Part shown: piece after piece, positions 17,658 through 25,869 of the stretch
Layout: each line of letters starts with the position of its first letter
Numbering within the stretch: position 1 is the first letter of the stretch
Assembly: GCF_025165815.1 (NCBI RefSeq)
Contig: NZ_JAFFZE010000016.1
Coordinates: 62,001 to 126,000 of the forward strand
DNA from: Actinophytocola gossypii
GTDB lineage: Bacteria; Actinomycetota; Actinomycetes; Mycobacteriales; Pseudonocardiaceae
Length of the DNA: 64,000 nucleotides
Reading direction: 5' to 3'
Program-made: the position numbers and the translations under genes
The notes under the pieces: generated by a model
What the model was told of the DNA's origin: nothing
What the model saw: the letters and a program-made list of their open reading frames with translations, nothing else
Databases searched by the model: none

Positions 17658-17896
17658 GAGGAAAGCGTGCCAGATCGCGCAAGACACCGAGGTAGCACCC
17701 ATTCGGGGGAAGACAGAACCCTCGAAATACACCCAGTTGCCTTTTCGGTCCGTACCGTCATCAAATAGTTACCTACGGAACGCAGTTGTCCCTCGGCCAA
17801 GTAGCTCGTGGCCTTGTGTAGCCGCGCGACTTCTGACAGGTTGGCAGCGCCCGACCGGATCAGCTCCCACGCACTCCCTGATCCGAGAGGGCAGCA

Positions 17897-17926
17897 GTAC
17901 GGCTCGTCTCCCCTGCCGAGCCGTAC
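17897..17926 (-). terminator. 10-bp stem hairpin
   Basis: GTACGGCTCG at 17897-17906 pairs exactly with 17917-17926 across a 10-nt loop. It is the second hairpin downstream of ybjN. Confidence 0.5.
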
Positions 17927-17982
17927 CCCGCCCGGAAACCCAGGGTGCCCCCCGCCTCAGGGCTCCGACGCGGCGGGACCCA

Positions 17983-18032
17983 CGCGGCGCGGCTCGAGAT
18001 CGCGACTCCCCCCTCGCTCGAGCCGCGCCGCG
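17983..18032 (-). terminator. Perfect 16-bp stem hairpin after ybjN
   Basis: CGCGGCGCGGCTCGAG at 17983-17998 is exactly complementary to 18017-18032, with an 18-nt loop. It starts 40 bases past the ybjN stop. There is no T run, as is common for actinobacterial terminators. Confidence 0.6.
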
Positions 18033-18071
18033 AACCCCTCGGAATTCCCATCTGGAAACGACGCCGGGCCG

Positions 18072-18572
18072 TCAGTGTTCCGATTCCGGGGTCGGCGTGA
18101 GCAGATGTTCGAATGCCTTCAGGTTCGCCAGCGACTCCCCGCGCGACACCCGCCACTCGTACTCGCGGCGGATCGACGAGGCGAAACCGATCTCCAGCAG
18201 CGTGTTGAAGTCGCCGTCCGCTGCCTCGACGACCTGGCCCAACAGGCGGTCCAGCTCGTCGGGAGTCACCGCGTGCAGGCCGACCCGGCCGACCAGGTAC
18301 ACGTCCCCGACCTGGTCGACCGTGTAGTGCACGCCGTAGAGCTTCGCGTTGCGCCGCAACAGGAACCGGTACACCTCGGCGTGCGCCTCGTCCGGCCGGC
18401 GGCAGACGAACGCCTCCACCACCAGCGCGTGCGCGCCGACCTGCAGCCAGCAGTTGGTCCGCAGCTTCTTGACGCCGGGCAGCGTGACGAAGAACCGCCC
18501 CGGCGCGGGGTGGTCGTACTCCAGCTCGCGCTCGTCCAGCGTGGAACTGATCACAGCATCGAGGTCGGTCAC
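18072..18572 (-). CDS. YbjN domain-containing protein
   Basis: A 166-residue protein of the YbjN/type III secretion chaperone-like family. Most of it is one domain with the conserved stretch FFVTLPGVKKLRTNCWLQVG and the later VYRFLLRRNAKLYGVHY. In actinobacteria it follows mshA, as here and as Rv0487 follows Rv0486. The GTG at 18572 lies five bases after the mshA stop, so the two are one operon. The biochemical role is unknown; E. coli YbjN affects motility and stress traits. Confidence 0.8.
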   Translation of the reverse strand: MTDLDAVISSTLDERELEYDHPAPGRFFVTLPGVKKLRTNCWLQVGAHALVVEAFVCRRPDEAHAEVYRFLLRRNAKLYGVHYTVDQVGDVYLVGRVGLHAVTPDELDRLLGQVVEAADGDFNTLLEIGFASSIRREYEWRVSRGESLANLKAFEHLLTPTPESEH

Positions 18573-18577
18573 GGCAC

Positions 18578-19882
18578 TCAGACTGCCACCTCGGCCGCGA
18601 ACAGCGCCCGCCGGAACGCCGCGGCCGCGTCCACGTAGCCGGCTACCAGCGCGTCGGTCGTGCGCTCCCAGGAGAACTCGTTCGCGTGCGCCACCGCTCC
18701 CCGCGACAGCCGCGACCACAGCCCTGGCCGGACCGCGAGTGCCAGCGCCTCGGCCCAGCGCACCGGGTCGTGACCCGGCACGAGCAAACCGGACGCCCGG
18801 TCCGCGACCGCCACCGGAAGCCCGCCGACCGCGGCCGCCACCACCGGCGTCCCGCACGCCTGCGCCTCCAGCGCCACCAGGCCGAACGACTCGTTGTGGC
18901 TGGGCACCGCGACCACGTCCGCCGCCCGGTACACGTCCACCAGCTCCGCTCCCCGGCGCGGCGGCAGGAACCGCAGCACGTCCGAGATGCCCAGCGACGC
19001 CCCCAGCTCGTGCAGCGACGTCGGCGCCTCCAGCCCGCTGCCGGACGGCCCGCCGACCACCACCACCGCGAGCCGCTCACGCGGCACCGCCCCGCTCGCG
19101 ATCAGCTCGGCCGCCGCGCGCAGCAGCACGTCCGGCGCCTTGAGCGGCTGGATCCGGCCGACGAACGCGAGCACCACCGCGTCCTGGCGCAGGCCGAGCG
19201 CGGCCCGCGCGGCGGCCCGGTCACCCGGCCGGAACAGGTCCAGGTCCACGCCGGGCGAGATCGTGTCGACCCGGTCGGGCGGCGCGTCGTACAGGTCGAC
19301 GAGCTGGTTCGCCTCCACGGCCGTGTTCGCGATCAGCCGGTCGGCCTGGTCGACCACCTGCTGCTCGCCGATCTCCCGGCTGCGCGGCTCCGGCGTGTCG
19401 CCGTCGGCCAGCGCGGCGTTCTTCACCTTCGCCAGGGTGTGCGCGGAGTGCACCAGCGGCACCCCCCAGCGGTCCCTGACCAGCCAGCCGACCTGCCCGG
19501 ACAGCCAGTAGTGCGAGTGCACGAGCCCGTAGTGACCCGGCTCGTGCCTGGCCTCCGCGCGCAGCACGCCCGCGGTGAACGCGCACAGCTGGGCCGGCAG
19601 GTCGTTCTTGCCGAGTCCCTCGAACGGGCCGGCGTGCACGTGCCGGACCAGCACGCCGGGCGCGAGCTCGGCCACCGGCGGCAGCTCGGAGGACGTGGCG
19701 CGGGTGAACACCTCGACGGCGATGCCGCGCCGGGCCATCCGCGTCGCGGTCTGGGTGATGTAGACGTTCATGCCGCCCGCGTCGCCGGTGCCCGGCTGCT
19801 CGAGTGGCGAGGTGTGCAGGGAGAGCACGGCGACCCGGCTCGGCGGCCGGTGGAGCTGCAGCACAGACACGAGGACATCCAC
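18578..19882 (-). CDS. mshA: D-inositol-3-phosphate glycosyltransferase (mycothiol synthesis)
   Basis: A 434-residue GT-B glycosyltransferase (GT4) that joins UDP-GlcNAc and 1L-myo-inositol-1-phosphate in the first step of mycothiol synthesis. The acceptor-side motif [14 protein letters not shown] is at residues 29-42. The donor-side EX7E motif reads [18 protein letters not shown] near 330-347, and [18 protein letters not shown] lies near the start of the second Rossmann domain. The GTG at 19882 has only a closely spaced GGGAG; a GTG at 19870 is possible. It is followed by ybjN and preceded seven bases upstream by a hydrolase gene. Confidence 0.93.
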   Translation of the reverse strand: MDVLVSVLQLHRPPSRVAVLSLHTSPLEQPGTGDAGGMNVYITQTATRMARRGIAVEVFTRATSSELPPVAELAPGVLVRHVHAGPFEGLGKNDLPAQLCAFTAGVLRAEARHEPGHYGLVHSHYWLSGQVGWLVRDRWGVPLVHSAHTLAKVKNAALADGDTPEPRSREIGEQQVVDQADRLIANTAVEANQLVDLYDAPPDRVDTISPGVDLDLFRPGDRAAARAALGLRQDAVVLAFVGRIQPLKAPDVLLRAAAELIASGAVPRERLAVVVVGGPSGSGLEAPTSLHELGASLGISDVLRFLPPRRGAELVDVYRAADVVAVPSHNESFGLVALEAQACGTPVVAAAVGGLPVAVADRASGLLVPGHDPVRWAEALALAVRPGLWSRLSRGAVAHANEFSWERTTDALVAGYVDAAAAFRRALFAAEVAV

Positions 19883-19888
19883 TCCCGA

Positions 19889-20725
19889 CTAGTGGTTCGC
19901 GACCGAGCCCGCGAACGCGCGCAGGACGCCGTTGAACTCCTCGACCCGCTCCGCGAACGGCATGTGGCCCACTCCTGCGAACCAACGCCGCCGGGCGTCG
20001 GGAATCTTCCCGGCCGCGTACTCGCCCGCTGTCGAGTCGATCACTTCGTCCGCGTCGCCGTGTACCACCAGGGTGGGTACGTCAACCGCCGCGAGCACGT
20101 CCGCGCTGCTCAGCGTGCGTCGGAACAGGGCCCGCCGGACTCTCGGCGACACCCGCAGCGTGTCCGCGAGCCTGCGCTGGACTTCGGCGCCGGCGGCCGG
20201 CTCGCTGGTCATCCTGGCGGCCAGCGACGCCAGTGCCGGCACCGCGACGTCGGGGTCGTCGGCCAGCACCTCCCGCAGCACGCCGCCGAGCGCCGGGCCG
20301 ACCGCGCCGCCCGGGTGCCCGCCGCCGATCTCGGTGATGGCGCCGACGAGCACGATCCCCGCGATGCCCTCGGCACCGCGTTCGCGCAGGTGGTCGGTGA
20401 TCACGAGGCCGCCGTAGGACCAGCCGACGACGACGGCGGGCGCGCCGGCGTGGTCGAGCACCGCGGCGAGGTCGCCCGCCCACGCGGCCGGGTCGTCGTA
20501 GCCGCCGTCCGGGGCGTCGGACTCGCCGTGGCCGCGCAGGTCGGGTGCGAGGATCCGGTGCGCGGCGGTGAGCCCGGGGTCGGTGAGCTGGTGCGTCCAC
20601 GCCGCCGAGCTGGCCGCCCAGCCGTGCACGAGCACGATCGGTGGAGCGGTCGAATCAGCGCTGGGGTGGCCGGCTTCACGGACCGCCAGCCGGACCCCGT
20701 CCGCGCCCGTCAGGTACCGGATCAT
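19889..20725 (-). CDS. Alpha/beta-fold hydrolase
   Basis: A 278-residue alpha/beta hydrolase. The oxyanion motif VLVHGWAASSAAW lies near residues 32-44, the nucleophile elbow GWSYGG near Ser102, the acid in VVHGDADEVI and the catalytic His in GVGHMPFAE. All three triad residues are present, so it should be an active esterase, lipase or haloperoxidase-like enzyme. It ends seven bases before the mshA start and probably shares its transcript. Substrate is unknown. Confidence 0.82.
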   Translation of the reverse strand: MIRYLTGADGVRLAVREAGHPSADSTAPPIVLVHGWAASSAAWTHQLTDPGLTAAHRILAPDLRGHGESDAPDGGYDDPAAWAGDLAAVLDHAGAPAVVVGWSYGGLVITDHLRERGAEGIAGIVLVGAITEIGGGHPGGAVGPALGGVLREVLADDPDVAVPALASLAARMTSEPAAGAEVQRRLADTLRVSPRVRRALFRRTLSSADVLAAVDVPTLVVHGDADEVIDSTAGEYAAGKIPDARRRWFAGVGHMPFAERVEEFNGVLRAFAGSVANH

Positions 20726-20736
20726 CTACGAGGTCG

Positions 20737-21897
20737 TCACGACAGCGCGGACATCGACTTCCACTGGTCCCAGGGGATCAGCCAGTCGAAGACGTCCGAG
20801 GTGGTCGGGAAGTCGGCCTTGGAGCCGGTGATCTCGACCGGGTCGCCGATCAGGGCGCTGTCGAAGTACTTCTTGGCGTCGGCCTCGAACAGGTTGATGC
20901 AGCCGTGCGAGGTGTTGGCCTTGCCGATGTTGGCGCGGTTCTCCTCGTTCTCGTGGATGAACTCGCCGTGGTTGGAGATCCGCACCGCCCACAGCTTCTC
21001 CACGTCGGTGTAGCCGTAGCGCGGGTTGGAGAAGTTGCCGACCTTCTCCTTGGCCATCACGATCACGGTGCCGTTGGGCGTGTTCAGGTTCGGGTCGGCG
21101 TCCTTGCCGTTGCTGGCCGGGAAGCTCATGTAGAGCTTGCCGTCGCGGTAGACCTCCATCTTGTGGTCCGGGGTGTGCACCTTCACCACCTGGTTGCGGC
21201 CGATGGTGAACGAGGTGGTCAGGTCGGACTTGCCGTACGCGCCGCCGCCGAGGTTCACGCCGTAGAGCTTGGCGGTGACGTCGACCTCGGTGTTCGCCGG
21301 CCAGTACTCCTTGGGCCGCCAGTCGACCTGCTGGTCGTTCAGCCAGGCCCAGGAGCCCTCGACGGGCGTGGAGGTCTCGACCTTCAGTGCCTTCTCCACC
21401 GCGGCCTTGTCCTCGACCGGGCCCTCGGGGAACTTGATGCTGATCGGCATGCCGACGCCGACGGTGACGTCGTCGATCGGGTTGATCGTGGCCCGCGGTG
21501 TCGAGGCCGGGGCGACGGTGGCGAAGGAGCCCTCCAGCGTGGTCTCGCGGCCGGCGGCGTTGGTGGCCGTGGCGCGGTAGGTGTAGGTCTTGCCGTAGCC
21601 GAGGAGCTCGGTGGTGCTCCAGCTCAGCTTGTCGCCGGCGAGCTCCCCGGCGACCTCCTCACCGGCCGGGTTGGTCACCGTCGCGCCGGTGAGCGTGCCG
21701 TCGGTGACGGTGATCTTGACCGGCTCCAGGACGGAGACGTCCTTGGTACCGTCGGCCGGGGCGAAGGCGATCTCGGCGGGCGCGGCGTCGGCGGGTTTGG
21801 CGGTGCCGGCCACGCCGCCGTCGGAGGAGCACGACGCGAGCAACGCGACCCCCGCCACGAACGTGACGACCGAACCGAACAACCGCTTGGATCTCAC
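20737..21897 (-). CDS. L,D-transpeptidase lipoprotein (LprQ/LdtMt5-like)
   Basis: A 386-residue periplasm-side enzyme that makes 3-3 cross-links in peptidoglycan. Residues 1-23 are a lipoprotein signal with lipobox LLASC (Cys23). Two Ig-like domains span about 40-250. The C-terminal YkuD catalytic domain includes GEFIHEN and TSHGCINLFEADA, with the nucleophile Cys near 333 and His two residues before it. The place beside mshA and an SDR gene matches LprQ (Rv0483). The GTG start has GGAGGT seven bases upstream. Confidence 0.92.
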   Translation of the reverse strand: MRSKRLFGSVVTFVAGVALLASCSSDGGVAGTAKPADAAPAEIAFAPADGTKDVSVLEPVKITVTDGTLTGATVTNPAGEEVAGELAGDKLSWSTTELLGYGKTYTYRATATNAAGRETTLEGSFATVAPASTPRATINPIDDVTVGVGMPISIKFPEGPVEDKAAVEKALKVETSTPVEGSWAWLNDQQVDWRPKEYWPANTEVDVTAKLYGVNLGGGAYGKSDLTTSFTIGRNQVVKVHTPDHKMEVYRDGKLYMSFPASNGKDADPNLNTPNGTVIVMAKEKVGNFSNPRYGYTDVEKLWAVRISNHGEFIHENEENRANIGKANTSHGCINLFEADAKKYFDSALIGDPVEITGSKADFPTTSDVFDWLIPWDQWKSMSALS

Positions 21898-22022
21898 CTG
21901 ATCTACCTCCGCCGTGATGCGTGCGCACTTGTGGGGACGCCCGAGACCGGCGCGGGGTGCGCCCCGGCTGGTGTGACTGTCGTCATACCAGCCTCTCCCG
22001 CGACCCGAAAGGATCCTGTTAC

Positions 22023-22757
22023 GTGAACAACCTCGGCACCGCGGTCGTTACCGGAGCCAGCTCGGGCATCGGCGCGGCGACCGCGCGCGGTCTGGCGGCC
22101 GCCGGCTTCCACGTCGTTCTGGGTGCCCGACGGCTGGATCGACTACACGTCCTCGCGCGTGACACCGGCGGGGAGGCGCACCCCCTCGATGTGACGGATC
22201 CCTCGTCGGTCGAGGAGTTCGTGGCCGCCGTGCCGTCGTGCCGGGTGCTGGTCAACAACGCCGGCGGCGCGCGGGGCCTGGACCCGGTGGCGGCGGCCGA
22301 CGAGGACCACTGGCGCTGGATGTGGGAGACGAACGTGCTCGGCACCCTGCGGATGACCAAGGCCCTGCTGCCGGCCCTGACCGCCTCCGGCGACGGACAC
22401 GTCGTGACGGTCACGTCGGTGGCCGCACGGGAGGTGTACGACAACGGCGCCGGCTACACGAGCGCGAAGCACGCCCAGTCGGTCCTGCACCAGACCCTGC
22501 GCGGCGAACACCTCGGCGAGCCGGTGCGGTTCACCGAGATCCTGCCCGGCATGGTGGAGACGGAGTTCTCCCTGGTCCGCTTCGACGGCGACGAGCGGCG
22601 CGCGGACCAGGTGTACCGGGGCCTGACCCCGCTGACCGCCGAGGACGTCGCGGACACCATCACGTACGCGGTGACCAGGCCACCGCACGTGAACATCGAC
22701 CAGATCGTGCTCAAGCCGCGCGCCCAGGCGTCGGCCACCCGCGCCCACCGGGAGTGA
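22023..22757 (+). CDS. Short-chain dehydrogenase/reductase
   Basis: A 244-residue classical SDR. The NADP-binding motif is TGASSGIGAATARGL (near 9-23), NNAGG follows near 74-78, and the catalytic Ser and YxxxK pair are in TVTSVAAREV and AGYTSAKHAQ. The order of ldt then SDR, divergently placed, is that of Rv0483/Rv0484c. The GTG at 22023 has AAAGGA nine bases upstream. Upstream of it, 21961-22000 contains TGGTGTGAC and GTCATACCA, a near-perfect palindrome that may be an operator. Substrate unknown. Confidence 0.88.
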   Translation: MNNLGTAVVTGASSGIGAATARGLAAAGFHVVLGARRLDRLHVLARDTGGEAHPLDVTDPSSVEEFVAAVPSCRVLVNNAGGARGLDPVAAADEDHWRWMWETNVLGTLRMTKALLPALTASGDGHVVTVTSVAAREVYDNGAGYTSAKHAQSVLHQTLRGEHLGEPVRFTEILPGMVETEFSLVRFDGDERRADQVYRGLTPLTAEDVADTITYAVTRPPHVNIDQIVLKPRAQASATRAHRE

Positions 22758-22775
22758 TCACACCTACCGGGTCCG

Positions 22776-22787
22776 TATATTTCTGGC
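22776..22787 (+). promoter_or_regulatory. Candidate leaderless -10 for the histidine kinase gene
   Basis: TATATT (22776-22781) lies six bases before the ATG at 22788 in otherwise GC-rich DNA, and no ribosome site exists. This suggests the two-component genes have their own leaderless transcript, separate from the SDR gene 30 bp upstream. Confidence 0.6.
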
Positions 22788-23891
22788 ATGCGCTCGCTGC
22801 TGCGTGACCGCGACGGGTTCGTCGTCGGGGCGGCCGTGCTGGGCACGGGGTTCGCGGTGCTCAACCTCGCCTACACCTGGGACTGGGGTTGGATCCTGGC
22901 GCTGCTGATGGCGCCGGCGCTGATCGTGCGGGCGGTGTGGCGGACGATGCCGGGCTGGCTGCTGCTCGCGTGGGTGCTGATCCCGACCGTCATCGGCGAC
23001 GCGGCGGTGGTGACCGAGAGCGCCTACCTCGTGGTGATCACCGCGCTGGCGGTGGCGGCGGCCGGGCGGACGAGCCGGGTCGACACGGTCGTGATGGCGC
23101 TGTGCCTGCTGTCGCCGTTCCTGATCTGGTTGTTGGACACGACCGAGTGGCACCGCGGGGTCGGGGCCTGGATCTGGTTCAGCGGCCTGCTGATCGGCTG
23201 GGTGTTCGGGCACGGGGTCGGCCAGCAGTGGGCGTTGATCGACGAGCTGGAGCGCACCAGGACGAAGTTGGCGGAGACCGCGGTCGCCGAGGACCGGCAG
23301 CGGATCGCGCGGGACCTGCACGACCTGGTGGGGCACAGTTTCAGCGTCGTGCTGCTCCACCTCGCCGGGGCGCGGATGAACCTCACGTCGTCGCCCGCCG
23401 AGGCCGCCGACGCGCTGCGGCAGGCGGAGACCGTCGGCCGCCGCGGCATGGACGAGCTGCGTCAGGCGCTGATGCTCATGCGCGAGGGCACCCATACGCC
23501 GGCCCCGCCGGAGCGGCGTGAGCTGGACCACCTGCTGGCGAGCTACCGCGACGCGGGGATGCGCATCACCCTCGACGTGACCGGTGACGTCGACGACCTG
23601 TCGGCGGCGCCCCGGATCGTGCTCCAGGACGTGCTGCGCGAGGCCCTCACGAACGTCGCCAAGCACGCGTCGGTCCCGGCGGCCAGGATCCGCATCGACG
23701 TCAACCCCGACAGCGTGACGGTGCGGGTCGAGAACGCGCTCGGGTTGCGGCCCGCCGGAACCGGGATCGGCCTGACCGGGCTGGAACACCGGGTGGCGGC
23801 GGTCAACGGGACGTTCCGGGCGAAGGCGCACCTGGCCCGCTGGGTCGTCGAGGCGCGGCTGCCCCGCCAGCTGACCGGGACGCGGACGTGA
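22788..23891 (+). CDS. NarL-type sensor histidine kinase
   Basis: A 367-residue kinase with five or six N-terminal membrane helices (to about residue 145) and almost no external loops, followed by a HisKA_3 dimerisation helix with RIARDLHDLVGHSFSV (His near 178) and an ATPase domain with LREALTNVAKHA and GIGLTGLEHRV. Membrane-embedded sensors of this type often detect envelope stress or membrane-active compounds. It overlaps its response regulator by four bases (GTGA), so the pair is coupled. The signal and targets are unknown; no transporter lies alongside. Confidence 0.88.
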   Translation: MRSLLRDRDGFVVGAAVLGTGFAVLNLAYTWDWGWILALLMAPALIVRAVWRTMPGWLLLAWVLIPTVIGDAAVVTESAYLVVITALAVAAAGRTSRVDTVVMALCLLSPFLIWLLDTTEWHRGVGAWIWFSGLLIGWVFGHGVGQQWALIDELERTRTKLAETAVAEDRQRIARDLHDLVGHSFSVVLLHLAGARMNLTSSPAEAADALRQAETVGRRGMDELRQALMLMREGTHTPAPPERRELDHLLASYRDAGMRITLDVTGDVDDLSAAPRIVLQDVLREALTNVAKHASVPAARIRIDVNPDSVTVRVENALGLRPAGTGIGLTGLEHRVAAVNGTFRAKAHLARWVVEARLPRQLTGTRT

Positions 23892-24541
23892 TCCGGGTAC
23901 TGCTCGTCGACGACCAGCCCATGGTGCGTGCCGGGCTCGGGCTGATCCTGCGCAGCCAGCCGGACATCCAGGTGGTCGGCGAACGCGACGACGGTGACGA
24001 CATCGTCGACGCGGTGGCGGGCTGCGCGCCCGACCTGGTGTGCATGGACGTGCGGATGCCCGGCACCGACGGCGTCGAGGCGACCCGGCGGTTGCGCGCG
24101 GCCGATGGTCCCCCGGTTTGCATCCTCACGACGTTCGGCGACCAGGACGTGCTGTGGTCGGCGGTCGACGCCGGCGCCGCCGGGTTCGAGCTGAAGTCCG
24201 CGACCCCGGAGAACCTCATCGAGGCGGTGCGGACGGTGGCGTCCGGGGGGAGCTGGATCGACGGCACGCTGCTGGGGCCGATCCTCGACTCGTACCGCCA
24301 GCTCACCCGCCCCACGGGCCGGTACGCCGACCGGGTCGGCGCCCTGTCCGACCGCGAGCTGGACGTGTTGCGCCTGATGGCGCGCGGAGCGTCCAACCGG
24401 GAGATCGCCGACCAGCTCAACCTGGCCGAGACGACGGTGAAGACGCACGTGGGTGGGCTGTTCAACAAGCTCGGGGCCAGGGACCGGGCGGCGGCGATCG
24501 TGTTCGCCTACGACGCGGGGCTGGTCAGGCCTCGGGGGTGA
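23888..24541 (+). CDS. NarL/FixJ-family response regulator
   Basis: A 217-residue regulator. The receiver has VLLVDDQPMVRAGL at the N-terminus, the phosphoacceptor in LVCMDVRMPGTDG near Asp54, and an altered switch region around KSATPENL. The LuxR-type DNA-binding domain is at about 152-200 (LSDRELDVLRLMARGASNRE). It is the partner of the upstream kinase. Its last 17 bases overlap the end of the degraded NUDIX gene on the other strand. Confidence 0.9.
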   Translation: MIRVLLVDDQPMVRAGLGLILRSQPDIQVVGERDDGDDIVDAVAGCAPDLVCMDVRMPGTDGVEATRRLRAADGPPVCILTTFGDQDVLWSAVDAGAAGFELKSATPENLIEAVRTVASGGSWIDGTLLGPILDSYRQLTRPTGRYADRVGALSDRELDVLRLMARGASNREIADQLNLAETTVKTHVGGLFNKLGARDRAAAIVFAYDAGLVRPRG

Positions 24542-24915
24542 GGTCGCTCCAGCCTCGGGTACTGAACGCCACGCCGGCACGGAAGGCGTGGATCCCGGCG
24601 GCGGGATAGTCGATGGTTCGCGCCGGGAGCTGTTCAAAGGGGAACCAGCGGACGGCGGTGCACTTGCCGGGTTCACGGTTGGTCGGCTCGCCGAGCCACT
24701 GGGATCCGTTGACGTGCATGGTGTGGGTGTGTCGGAGGTCGGTCGGTTCGACCAGCACGCCGACCTCCTCCTCGGCTTCCCGGGCCGCGGCGTGAAAGCA
24801 CCGACTCGCCGGGCGTCGAGCTTGCTGGAAGGCAGGTGCCAGAACCCGTCGAAGGCCGGGTCGGCGTCACGCCGCGGGGTAGGTAGACCAAGGTTGACCA
24901 ACCAAGCCTGACCAA
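24525..24915 (-). pseudogene. NUDIX hydrolase remnant, two frameshifts and lost N-terminus
   Basis: Three reading frames together spell a NUDIX protein. FDGFWHLPSSKLDA is in one frame (from about 24875), PGESVL in a second, and HAAAREAEEEVGVLVEPTDL in the third, which then runs to the stop at 24525 (WLGEPTNREPGKC, WFPFEQLP). The NUDIX box REAEEEVG is intact but is split from its glycine part by two single-base shifts between about 24790 and 24825. The usual first ~35 residues with the substrate strand are missing; the toxin-antitoxin promoter lies there instead. A sequencing error could explain one shift but hardly both. Confidence 0.75.
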
Positions 24916-24929
24916 GTAGGTTTGATTGT
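24894..24929 (+). promoter_or_regulatory. Leaderless promoter and repeats for the antitoxin
   Basis: TTGACC (24894-24899), a 17-bp spacer and TAGGTT (24917-24922) stand seven bases before the ATG at 24930. GACCAAG occurs at the edges and TGACCAA twice across the region 24886-24915, which gives likely binding half-sites for the Phd-type antitoxin. Confidence 0.65.
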
Positions 24930-25157
24930 ATGCGGCGGACGGTGAAGGTGCAGGAGGCCAAGACGCGGTTGTCCGCCATCTTGGCCGACGTCGAGCGGGG
25001 CGACGAAGTCGTCATCGCGCGCGGAGACGTCCCTGTGGCTCGATTGATCCCGGTTCAGGAGCCGCCGGAAAGGGAGCTGGGGTTCGTGCCCTATCACGTT
25101 CCTGACTCGTTCCACGAGCCGCTGCCCGAGGACGAGCTGGCGGCGTGGGAGGCATGA
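24930..25157 (+). CDS. Phd/YefM-family antitoxin
   Basis: A 75-residue antitoxin. The N-terminal DNA-binding fold reads VKVQEAKTRLSAILADVERG then DEVVIARGDVPVARLIP, typical of Phd/YefM. The acidic C-terminal tail (PLPEDELAAWEA) should wrap the toxin. It overlaps the PIN toxin gene by four bases (ATGA). It probably represses its own promoter through the repeats upstream. Confidence 0.88.
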   Translation: MRRTVKVQEAKTRLSAILADVERGDEVVIARGDVPVARLIPVQEPPERELGFVPYHVPDSFHEPLPEDELAAWEA

Positions 25158-25552
25158 CGCCGCGCCGGCTGATGCTCGACACGCACGTGCTGTTGTGGGC
25201 GTTGACCGAGCCGGTCCGACTGTCCGCGCCGGTCCACGAGCTGGTCGCCGACCGGCGCACGGAACTGTTCGTATCCGCGGCCTCGGCCTGGGAAATCGCG
25301 ACGAAGCAACGTTTGGGGAAACTGCCACAGGCCGAGGTACTGGTACGGGCCTATCGGCAGCACCTCGCGCGGCTCGCGGTGCACAGCGTTGCCGTCGGCG
25401 ACGAGCACAGCCTCCTCGCGGGATCCATGACGTGGGACCATCGAGATCCGTTCGACCGCATGATCGCCGCGCAGTGCATGGTGGAGTCTCTGCCGCTGGC
25501 GACAGCGGACGAGGCGTTCCAGACCCTGGCAGGGGTCCAGGTGTTGTGGTGA
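25154..25552 (+). CDS. PIN-domain ribonuclease toxin (VapC-like)
   Basis: A 132-residue PIN-domain toxin expected to cleave RNA with bound Mg2+ or Mn2+. Acidic residues of the site are visible: Asp in RLMLDTHVLLWAL near residue 8, Glu in SAWEIATK near 49, and Asp in WDHRDPFDRMIAAQ near 95-99. The sequence is of the DTHxxLW type that usually pairs with Phd/YefM antitoxins. The pair may act in stress control or as an addiction element. It sits between two broken genes. Confidence 0.88.
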   Translation: MTPRRLMLDTHVLLWALTEPVRLSAPVHELVADRRTELFVSAASAWEIATKQRLGKLPQAEVLVRAYRQHLARLAVHSVAVGDEHSLLAGSMTWDHRDPFDRMIAAQCMVESLPLATADEAFQTLAGVQVLW

Positions 25553-25593
25553 TCGGGCCGGGCACCGCTGCGGCGATACGTTCCGGAGGAATC

Positions 25594-25862
25594 ATGAATA
25601 CCTCTATGTACCCGTGTGGGACCTCACCGAGGCGGACGCGTTCTATCGCGGCTCGCTCGGCACGACGGAGGCGTGGCGGGACGGCGACCTGACCATCGCC
25701 TACGCGCAGCCGGACACCTCGGTGCGGCTCATGGTGCCGACGTCGGGCAAGGCCGCCGGGCCGATGTATCTGGTGCCCAGCGTCGCCGAGTACCTCGCGG
25801 CGAACCCCGGCTTCGACGATCCCTCCGGCAACCGGCACTACGTCTTCGGCCAGAGGACGTGA
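25594..25862 (+). pseudogene. VOC (glyoxalase-like) remnant, frameshift and internal deletion
   Basis: GGAGGAATC followed by ATG at 25594 is a good start, but only three codons later the frame must shift by one base to read LYVPVWDLTEADAFYRGSLG, the normal opening of a vicinal-oxygen-chelate domain. The shifted frame runs to 25862. Near the end AANPGF joins directly to DDPSGNRHYVF, where family members usually have a further ~15 residues. The frame totals about 88 residues against the usual 115-130. It is judged non-functional. Confidence 0.65.
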
Positions 25863-25869
25863 CGATGGA

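Larger units (their letters stand above)
17658..18071. other. 414-bp intergenic region with two hairpins, no gene
   Basis: No coding frame with support was seen. The right half contains two strong hairpins annotated separately, which probably end ybjN/mshA transcription. The left half, next to gpmA, should hold its promoter, but no clear -35/-10 pair could be assigned. Confidence 0.5.

Noticed and set aside
21961-22000. Riboswitch ahead of the SDR gene
   Set aside because: The near-palindrome TGGTGTGAC/GTCATACCA is short and no conserved aptamer elements were seen.
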